From contig JALHMH010000002.1 of NCBI GenBank assembly GCA_022844165.1, positions 218,910-282,909 of the forward strand: a DNA stretch of 64,000 nucleotides, read 5' to 3'. Source of the DNA: Lysobacterales bacterium (GTDB lineage Bacteria; Pseudomonadota; Gammaproteobacteria; Xanthomonadales; SZUA-5). This document shows positions 58,418-64,000 of the stretch, in pieces. The position numbers and the translations under genes are program-made. The notes beneath the pieces are model-generated. The model ran no database searches and was not told the origin of the DNA. It worked only from the letters and a program-made list of their open reading frames with translations. Positions within the stretch are counted from its first letter, which is position 1. Every line of letters begins with the position of its first letter.

Positions 58418-58987
58418 ATGCCGGAGACGATTCTCACCGAACCGACAGAAACCGCCTTGTGGCATGCGCTCGTGCGCGATGCAGAAACCCGCGCCGCGCG
58501 CAATCTGGGCGAGTCCTTGGAGAGTTACCTGGTATTCACGCTCATGCGCCATCAACAGGACACGGCGCTCGGTCATCGAGCGATGGCTGTGCAGTGGCTG
58601 GAAGCTCAGGTATGTCAGGGGCGCGCTCGCGACGGCGGCTTGCGGGATGTTGGCGACGGTTGCCTGTTGATGGCCGGGCTATATCCGGAGCGCGCCGAGC
58701 AGCGCGTTTCCGTCAGTTACTTTCAAGACTTGGGCCGAGTCGCTTATCAGCATCTCGCCGAGCGCAGTCAGGCGGGACTGATGCAGTTGTTCCAGATGCT
58801 CGCAGGAGCGTTTTCTGAATTGGTACGCGTGCTCTTCGAGGTGCGCCGTTTGGCCAGCCCGGCCGGCCCCTTGGAACCGGGTCTGGCTTATGCCTGGTGC
58901 GAGTCGCACGGCGGCATCGATCCAAAACGGGCCGCCGAGGTCTTTCCTGGCGCGATATTGGTCCCTGGCGTCGGCACGCGGCAATAG
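58418..58987 (+). CDS. Conserved hypothetical protein
   Basis: 189 residues from ATG 58418, which has GAGGGA just upstream; the frame is open to 58280 but that stretch looks non-coding. Mostly alpha-helical (ESYLVFTLMRHQQDT, YFQDLGRVAYQHLAERSQ, LMQLFQMLAGAFSELVRVLF). No signal peptide or membrane segment. No family name recognised; the helical pattern and the short C-terminal GAILVPGVGTRQ suggest a soluble cytoplasmic protein. Confidence 0.72.
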   Translation: MPETILTEPTETALWHALVRDAETRAARNLGESLESYLVFTLMRHQQDTALGHRAMAVQWLEAQVCQGRARDGGLRDVGDGCLLMAGLYPERAEQRVSVSYFQDLGRVAYQHLAERSQAGLMQLFQMLAGAFSELVRVLFEVRRLASPAGPLEPGLAYAWCESHGGIDPKRAAEVFPGAILVPGVGTRQ

Positions 58988-58990
58988 CAG

Positions 58991-59026
58991 CCGAGCTTTC
59001 GCTTCAGACCGCCGAGCCTGCTGGTG
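58991..59026 (+). repeat. Dispersed intergenic repeat, copy G (fragment)
   Basis: GAGCTTTCGCTTCAGACCGC CGAGCCTGCTGG matches the 5' segment of copy C (GAGGCTTCGCCTCAGACCGCCGAGCATTGCTGG) with several changes; the rest is not recognisable. Starts four bases after the stop codon of the preceding gene. Confidence 0.5.
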
Positions 59027-59176
59027 CGAATCAAGCAGGATCCGCTCATGGATCGCGACATACCATCCGAAACGCTCAATCGGCAGCGCGTCTCAGTTTG
59101 CGTCAGTTCTGACCAAAAATTGGCACCCCGGCTCTTGACGATTGCCGTCTTCGAACTCATGCTTCGCTTCCGCCAG

Positions 59177-59225
59177 ACACAACATCTAGTGGTAGGTGGT
59201 CGAAGCCGCCCCCAATAGATAGTTC
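59177..59225 (+). promoter_or_regulatory. Candidate NrdR boxes upstream of nrdJ
   Basis: ACACAACATCTAGTGG (59177-59192) matches the NrdR box pattern ACACWATATATWGTGT at 13 of 16 positions. A weaker second match, CCCCAATAGATAGTTC (59210-59225), starts 33 bp downstream, about three helical turns away. Tandem boxes upstream of a ribonucleotide reductase operon are the hallmark of NrdR control. No cobalamin riboswitch signature was seen in the same 286-bp gap. Confidence 0.6.
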
Positions 59226-59273
59226 TCGCCCGAAAAATAACAACAACGACGCGCCCGGGGAGGCATCACTCGT

Positions 59274-61418
59274 ATGAACGCCCGTTTAGAAGCGGTTCGC
59301 ACCGATATTGTTGACATCCCAATGCAGCCTGCATCCCAGGACATCTGGGATAAAAAGTACCGGTTGAAGGCCAAGTCCGGCGATCCGATCGATCGCACCA
59401 TGGACGATAGTTTCAAGCGCGTCGCACGCGCTCTGGCCGATGCCGAAAGCACGCCGGAGAAACGCGCTCACTGGTACGAGCGTTTTTTGTGGGCGCTGCG
59501 CCGTGGCGCAATTCCCGCCGGGCGCATTACCAGCAATGCCGGCGCGTTGGAACACAAGCCGGCCACCAGCACGATCAATTGCACCGTCTCGGGCACGATT
59601 ACCGACTCCATGGATGACATCCTTGGCAAAGTTCACGAGGCCGGGCTGACGCTCAAGGCGGGTTGCGGCATCGGTTACGAATTCTCGACGTTACGGCCGC
59701 GTGGCGCGTACGTATCGGGCGCTGGTGCGTACACCTCGGGTCCACTGTCGTTCATGGATATCTACGACAAAATGTGTTTTACCGTGTCGAGTGCGGGTGG
59801 TCGGCGCGGTGCGCAGATGGGTACCTTCGATGTCTCACATCCGGACGTCAAAGAGTTCATCAAGGCCAAGCGCGAAGACGGACGTCTTCGCCAGTTCAAC
59901 CTCTCGCTGCTGATCACCGACGAGTTCATCAAAGCCGTCGAATCCGACGGCGACTGGCCGTTGGTTTTCCCGGTACACGTCAAAGAACAGCACGAAATCG
60001 ACCTGGATGATCCGCACGCGATCGTCTGGCGCGAATGGCCGCATCGCGACAACTATGTGTCGCGCGAAGATGGTTTGGTCGCGTGCAAAATTTACGGCAA
60101 GATTCGGGCGAAAGGTCTGTGGGAGATGATCATGACCTCGACCTACGATTTTGCCGAACCCGGCTTCATCCTGATCGACCGCGTCAACGAAATGAATAAC
60201 AACTGGTGGTGCGAGAACATTCGCGCGACCAATCCCTGCGGCGAACAACCATTGCCGCCCTATGGTTCCTGCCTCCTTGGCTCGGTCAATCTAACGAAGT
60301 TTGTCCGCGAGCCGTTTACCTCGCGGGCCAGATTCGATTGGGAAGAGTACAAAGAAGTGGTGCGCGTATTCACGCGCATGCTGGATAACGTCGTCGAAGT
60401 GAACGGCTTGCCGCTCGATGGACAGCGCAACGAAATTTTGCGCAAGCGTCGCCACGGCATGGGCTACCTCGGACTCGGTTCGACATTGACCATGCTGCGC
60501 ATGCGCTATGGATCTGCAGATTCGATTGCCTTTACCGATCAGGTTTCGCGCGATTTAGCGATCGCCGGCTGGGAAGAAGCGCTGGTGCTGGCCAGGGAGA
60601 AAGGTCCCGCCCCCATCATGACCGAGACTTTCAAAGTCTGTGGCGAAATGCTGCGCAAGCGCCCAGAGATGGCCGCCGATGGGTACGCTATCGGTGATCG
60701 GATCGAAGGTCGCACCCTGCATGCGAAATACAGCCGCTACATGCAGCGCGTCGCCACGGTCGCACCGGCGCTGGTCGACGAGTTGGCGCAAATTGGGGCG
60801 CGCTTTACGCATCACTCCTCGATCGCGCCGACTGGCACGATTTCGCTGTCCATCGGCAACAACGCCAGCAATGGTATTGAGCCATCGTTTGCGCACCATT
60901 ACTCGCGCAATGTGATTCGCGAAGGCAAAAAGTCAAAAGAGAAGGTCGAAGTTTTCAGTTATGAGTTACTGGCGTACCGGCACTTGATCAATTCCAGAGC
61001 CATGCCGTATTCGGACAAGACGGAAGAGAAGTTGCCCGACTATTTTGTGGCAGCTGACGACATCACGCCGAAGGCGCATGTCGACATTCAGGCCGCCGCG
61101 CAGACCTGGATCGACTCGTCAATCAGCAAGACCGCCAATGTTCCGACCGACTATCCCTACGCAGATTTCAAGGACATTTATTTGTACGCTCACAAGCGCG
61201 GATTGAAGGGTTGCACGACCTTCCGCTTCAATCCCGCCGCGTTCCAGGGCGTGCTCGTCAAGGAGCAGGATCTCGAGAGCACCATTTACCGCTTCGAACT
61301 CGATGACGGCAGCATCGTTGAGGCGCGGGGCAACGAAGAAATCGAGTACGATGGCGAGACGCACACAGCAGCGAATCTGTTCGATGCGCTGAAGGAAGGG
61401 TACTACGGGAAGTTCTGA
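59274..61418 (+). CDS. nrdJ: Adenosylcobalamin-dependent ribonucleotide reductase, large part (class II, NrdJa-like)
   Basis: 714 residues, the catalytic barrel. INCTVSGTI, LKAGCGIGYEFSTLRPRGA, the ATNPCGEQPLPPYGSCLLGS segment (active-site Cys and Glu) and KGCTTFRFNP are class II features. Converts ribonucleotides to deoxyribonucleotides using a radical from adenosylcobalamin, independently of oxygen. The protein stops after LFDALKEGYYGKF and lacks the usual C-terminal domain, which is encoded separately at 62749-63498. Probable NrdR boxes lie upstream. Confidence 0.95.
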   Translation: MNARLEAVRTDIVDIPMQPASQDIWDKKYRLKAKSGDPIDRTMDDSFKRVARALADAESTPEKRAHWYERFLWALRRGAIPAGRITSNAGALEHKPATSTINCTVSGTITDSMDDILGKVHEAGLTLKAGCGIGYEFSTLRPRGAYVSGAGAYTSGPLSFMDIYDKMCFTVSSAGGRRGAQMGTFDVSHPDVKEFIKAKREDGRLRQFNLSLLITDEFIKAVESDGDWPLVFPVHVKEQHEIDLDDPHAIVWREWPHRDNYVSREDGLVACKIYGKIRAKGLWEMIMTSTYDFAEPGFILIDRVNEMNNNWWCENIRATNPCGEQPLPPYGSCLLGSVNLTKFVREPFTSRARFDWEEYKEVVRVFTRMLDNVVEVNGLPLDGQRNEILRKRRHGMGYLGLGSTLTMLRMRYGSADSIAFTDQVSRDLAIAGWEEALVLAREKGPAPIMTETFKVCGEMLRKRPEMAADGYAIGDRIEGRTLHAKYSRYMQRVATVAPALVDELAQIGARFTHHSSIAPTGTISLSIGNNASNGIEPSFAHHYSRNVIREGKKSKEKVEVFSYELLAYRHLINSRAMPYSDKTEEKLPDYFVAADDITPKAHVDIQAAAQTWIDSSISKTANVPTDYPYADFKDIYLYAHKRGLKGCTTFRFNPAAFQGVLVKEQDLESTIYRFELDDGSIVEARGNEEIEYDGETHTAANLFDALKEGYYGKF

Positions 61419-61557
61419 CCGGACCTGTGGTGTTCACGGTCAGCTTCTTGAAGCACATCAGTTTAGTCGCGAGCCCTGGATCGATCCGTGAGCAAGCATC
61501 CGTCGGTTCGCACCATCGGGCTGTTTCCAACGGTCCGCCAACAAGAGGGGAGTGCAT

Positions 61558-62043
61558 ATGAGCGGTGACAGCATTGCGAGCAAAGTAGAAGAGTTGAAAG
61601 AAAAGGCCGAAGCGATCGGCGAAAAATTGATCGCCGAAGGCAAAGGTGTTGTGGCTGCCGCAGAGGCGCAGGTTGCGAAAGTCAAGAAGGCAGCGGGTAA
61701 GAAAATTGCGGAAGCCAAGAAGACCGTAGCGGCCGTGAAAAAGACCGTGGCGAAAAAAGCGGCTGGCGCCGAAAAGGCGATGACTGGCAAAGTCAAAGAG
61801 GTTAAGAAAGCCGCGGCCAAGGTGGCGACCAAGGCCAAAGCTGCCGTGAGCAAAGCCACGGGCGCCAAGCCCGCGGCCAAGGCTGCAGCCAAGCCAGCCG
61901 CGAAAACACCGGCGGCGAAAGCCAAACCAGCGGCGAAACCTGCGGCCAAGCCGGCTGCAAAGAAGGCACCGGCGAAAGCAGCAAAGCCGGCGGCCAAACC
62001 GGCAGCGAAGGCGCCGGCCAAGAAGGTCGCGAAGAAGAAGTAG
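61558..62043 (+). CDS. Histone H1-like Lys/Ala/Pro-rich DNA-binding protein
   Basis: 161 residues. An N-terminal helical part (MSGDSIASKVEELKEKAEAI to about 45) is followed by over 100 residues of AKK, KPAAK and PAAKA repeats, with almost no aromatic or acidic residues after residue 80. Composition matches bacterial H1-like proteins (AlgP/Hc1 type) that bind DNA non-specifically. GAGGGG precedes the ATG; a GTG two codons earlier is possible. It lies between the two halves of the ribonucleotide reductase. Confidence 0.85.
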   Translation: MSGDSIASKVEELKEKAEAIGEKLIAEGKGVVAAAEAQVAKVKKAAGKKIAEAKKTVAAVKKTVAKKAAGAEKAMTGKVKEVKKAAAKVATKAKAAVSKATGAKPAAKAAAKPAAKTPAAKAKPAAKPAAKPAAKKAPAKAAKPAAKPAAKAPAKKVAKKK

Positions 62044-62179
62044 CTGTTTGCCGCGCGGCGCCCCCACCAGGCGCCGCGTAGCTCATCGAGGGGTCGAGCG
62101 GCGCTGGCATGGCGACCGCACGATTCGAACCGAAGCTGCGGACGCGCCGCTTCGTAGATCGTTGTTGGAGGCGGAGCAA

Positions 62180-62701
62180 ATGAAACGCTTATTGTGCGCC
62201 ATGCTGATGCTCGTTGCGCCTTTGTTGGCTGTGGCGCAGTCCCAGGACAGCGACACCATGCTGACGCCGCGTGGACGCGACGCCTATGAGCAACATCTGA
62301 AGGAGTTGAACGCCAGGTACGGCGTCAAGTCCGATCAAAAAGCGCTGGAAGAAGCCGTACTTTCGGCCAACGCAAAACCTCAAGCCGGATCGCCCGCGCC
62401 TGGAAGTAGCGTCGCCATACCGGCCGACATTGCGCCGGGACAACGTCTCAAAGTTGAACTGCTGGCCCATGCCGGAGGGCAGTTTTTGTTTCAAGATCAA
62501 GTGTATGACGAGGCGAGTCTGGGCGAAGCGCTGGCACGCGTGCGCCGTACCTACGTGATCGAACAAATGGTGCTCCTGAGCGCAGAAGACCGTCCGATTT
62601 TGGTCGACCATGTACTCAGCCTGGCGCGCCTGAGCCGCGACCTCGATGTCGCCGCTGCCTACGAGCAGGGTGGGCAACTGAAATACATTTCCGCGCAATA
62701 A
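62180..62701 (+). CDS. Exported protein with possible ExbD/TolR-like periplasmic domain
   Basis: 173 residues; signal peptide MKRLLCAMLMLVAPLLAVA. GGAG precedes the ATG. The C-terminal 80 residues (FLFQDQVYDEASLGEALARV, MVLLSAEDRPILVDHVLSLA) resemble the alternating strand-helix pattern of the ExbD/TolR periplasmic domain, but without the membrane helix; this is a weak inference. No partner ExbB is nearby. Located between the H1-like gene and nrdJ part b. Confidence 0.65.
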   Translation: MKRLLCAMLMLVAPLLAVAQSQDSDTMLTPRGRDAYEQHLKELNARYGVKSDQKALEEAVLSANAKPQAGSPAPGSSVAIPADIAPGQRLKVELLAHAGGQFLFQDQVYDEASLGEALARVRRTYVIEQMVLLSAEDRPILVDHVLSLARLSRDLDVAAAYEQGGQLKYISAQ

Positions 62702-62717
62702 CGGCGCACTCATTTCG

Positions 62718-62735
62718 CGCGCAGCATGCTGCGCG
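62718..62735. other. Perfect 18-bp palindrome before nrdJb
   Basis: CGCGCAGCATGCTGCGCG is self-complementary over all 18 bases and ends 13 bp before the ATG of the small reductase subunit. In mRNA it would form a strong stem-loop covering the place where a ribosome-binding site should be; no other Shine-Dalgarno is visible. Confidence 0.6.
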
Positions 62736-62748
62736 TCTGGGGCTATCG

Positions 62749-63498
62749 ATGACCATCAAGATCAACAAGAAAATCACCGGTTATGCGGTGCAAAAACCCG
62801 ACGACAAAGCCGCCGCGCCAGTTGCGCATGCGCCCGTAGCGGAGCCGTCCTTGGAAGTCGTACAAATGCACGAGCGCGTCGAGCGCCCGGAGATGCTCGA
62901 GGGCAGTACTTACAAAATTCGCTCGCCGCTGTTCGAACATGCGCTGTATGTCACGGTCAACGATATTGTGCTCAACGAAGGCACCGCGCATGAATCGCGG
63001 CGGCCCTTCGAAGTGTTTATCAACAGCAAGAACATGGAACACTTTCAGTGGGCCGTGGCCCTGACGCGAATCATGAGTGCCGTGTTCCGCAAAGGCGGCG
63101 ACGTGACGTTCATGGTCGAGGAGCTGAAAGCTGTATTCGATCCGCGTGGCGGCTATTTCAAATCCGGCGGCGTCTACATGCCATCGATCGTCGCAGAGCT
63201 CGGCTTTATCATCGAAGATCACCTGAAAAAGATCGGTTTGATCGAAACGGACTTGAGCGACGAACAGCGTGCCGCGATCGCCAAAAAGCGCGCCGAATAC
63301 GAGGCTCGAGAGCAAGCGAAAAAATCCGAGGATCACAAACCTCACCTGGTCGCCATTCCGGGTGCGCCCGAACCCGAAGCACCCAAAGCCAGCTTCCCAC
63401 CATCGGCCACCATGTGCAGCAAGTGCAACACCAAGGCCGTCGTGCTGATGGACGGCTGCCAAACCTGCCTAAACTGCGGCTACTCAAAATGTGGGTGA
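62749..63498 (+). CDS. nrdJb: Adenosylcobalamin-dependent ribonucleotide reductase, C-terminal part (NrdJb-like)
   Basis: 249 residues corresponding to the C-terminal domain of class II reductases: EHALYVTVNDIVLNEGTAHE, RRPFEVFINSKNMEHFQWAV, TRIMSAVFRKGGDVTFMVEE and FDPRGGYFKSGGVYMPS. The extreme C-terminus has a Cys cluster, CSKC, CQTCLNC and SKCG, which likely combines a zinc site with the redox pair that reduces the active site. Pseudomonas aeruginosa also splits its class II enzyme in two genes, there adjacent; here two genes intervene. Essential partner of the 59274-61418 product (inference). Confidence 0.9.
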   Translation: MTIKINKKITGYAVQKPDDKAAAPVAHAPVAEPSLEVVQMHERVERPEMLEGSTYKIRSPLFEHALYVTVNDIVLNEGTAHESRRPFEVFINSKNMEHFQWAVALTRIMSAVFRKGGDVTFMVEELKAVFDPRGGYFKSGGVYMPSIVAELGFIIEDHLKKIGLIETDLSDEQRAAIAKKRAEYEAREQAKKSEDHKPHLVAIPGAPEPEAPKASFPPSATMCSKCNTKAVVLMDGCQTCLNCGYSKCG

Positions 63499-63659
63499 AT
63501 GAGCGCGCTTGCGCCGCATGCGGCGCGCGCTCATGAACGCACCGAAGCTACGCTGAGGGGCCGGAACGAATGAGCGCGCTTGCGCCGCATGCGGCGCGCG
63601 CTCATGAACGCACCGAAGCTACGCTGAGGGGCCGGAACGAATGAGCGCGCTTGCGCCGC
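63499..63659. repeat. 71-bp tandem repeat with REP-like palindrome (2.3 copies)
   Basis: Units start at 63499, 63570 and 63641; the first two are identical and the third stops after ATGAGCGCGCTTGCGCCGC. Each unit carries the palindrome GCGCCGCATGCGGCGC nested inside GAGCGCGC...GCGCGCTC, followed by a spacer ending GAGGGGCCGGAACGA. Begins at the base after the nrdJb stop. Confidence 0.9.
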
Positions 63660-63928
63660 GCTCCGAAACCCGCGAAATCACCGTTCAAAGCCTCCATCAA
63701 AAAGCGCACCAACATTCGAGGGCATCAGTCGAACTGTGATTCCGGGTTGCCGGGGTTCTCTGATTAATTGGACCACGGTTCCGCTCAACGGGCACAAGCC
63801 GACCACTGCAGGGCCAATAGGACAGTTTCTGTCTAGATAGACTTCATCTATGTAGGGAAAACCTACCGAAGTCGCCACGATGGCGGAATGTGTCAACCTT
63901 TTTCCAACGTTTTTCGTCAATTATTAAG
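63660..63928. other. Non-coding or unresolved stretch
   Basis: Lower GC than its surroundings toward the end (TTTTTCCAACGTTTTTCGTC). A minus-strand frame of 80 codons (63678-63920) begins with TTG and has no ribosome site or recognisable product. No repeat copy or known RNA seen; it may hold the promoter of the frame beginning at 63929. Confidence 0.4.
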
Positions 63929-64000
63929 ATGAACAATCGGGATGTCAGATGGCTCGGTTGGTGGTGGTTGAGAAGCAAAGCTGCCGCTGGCCTCGATGAG
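63929..64000 (+). CDS. Possible start of a gene running off the window
   Basis: ATG at 63929 opens a frame (MNNRDVRWLGWWWLRSKAAA) that is still open at the last base. The preceding sequence is AT-rich, but no clear Shine-Dalgarno precedes it. Only 24 codons are visible, so it may be chance. Confidence 0.2.
   Translation, partial: MNNRDVRWLGWWWLRSKAAAGLDE

Noticed and set aside
58988..59273. Cobalamin riboswitch upstream of the B12-dependent reductase
   Set aside because: Looked for the GCCACTG B12 box and the long structured leader; neither is present in the 286-bp gap.
63678..63920. 80-codon minus-strand frame near the window end
   Set aside because: TTG start without a ribosome site, no family; kept as unresolved non-coding sequence.

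Overview
The window is a high-GC (about 60% by eye) gammaproteobacterial chromosome segment. The gene content suggests Lysobacterales (Xanthomonadales) or a close relative: bamD-rluD-pgeF synteny, rpoE-rseA-rseB, a recA-recX pair, DUF4286 and DUF3667 proteins, a split class II ribonucleotide reductase and a histone H1-like protein. The taxonomic placement is inference. I saw no rRNA, tRNA, CRISPR array, phage or IS transposase.

Layout. 1-7.5 kb: 3' end of dnaE, a secreted M16 protease, topA. 7.5-10.9 kb (minus): lolA, bamD, rluD, pgeF. 11.1-15 kb: sulfate ABC importer sbp-cysT-cysW-cysA. 15-17.3 kb (minus): an MFS permease and miaA. 17.4-21.7 kb (minus): a signalling cluster of histidine kinase, dual-receiver regulator and PAS-GGDEF-EAL protein. 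22-27.3 kb: DASS transporter, dnaB carrying a 138-residue mini-intein, sensor kinase. 27.5-31.1 kb: orphan ABC ATPase, ATP-grasp enzyme (minus), sco1, psd and a 45-residue Cys-rich protein. 31.1-35.4 kb: a dense cluster of a dispersed intergenic repeat around an exported protein, DUF4286, DUF3667 and an SDR gene. 35.4-39.1 kb: rpoE with a sigma-E-type promoter, rseA, rseB, recX and recA. 39.3-44.3 kb: TPR protein, alaA, SGNH hydrolase, YfcC-type transporter. 44.3-51 kb: a czc heavy-metal efflux operon (His-rich czcI-like, czcC, czcB, czcA, small membrane protein) with REP-like palindromes between czcB and czcA. 51-55.2 kb (minus): a second RND pump with its adaptor. 55.5-56.9 kb: tatABC. 57-59 kb: small conserved genes. 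59.2-63.5 kb: a split adenosylcobalamin-dependent ribonucleotide reductase, with a histone H1-like gene and an exported-protein gene between the two halves. The last 500 bp hold a 71-bp tandem palindromic repeat and no convincing complete gene.

Most striking: the DnaB mini-intein; a dispersed hairpin repeat (at least eight copies or fragments) that appears to supply a start codon and signal-peptide N-region to one gene and possibly the stop codon of miaA; a regulator whose second receiver domain has Glu in place of the phospho-acceptor Asp; and the interrupted split ribonucleotide reductase.
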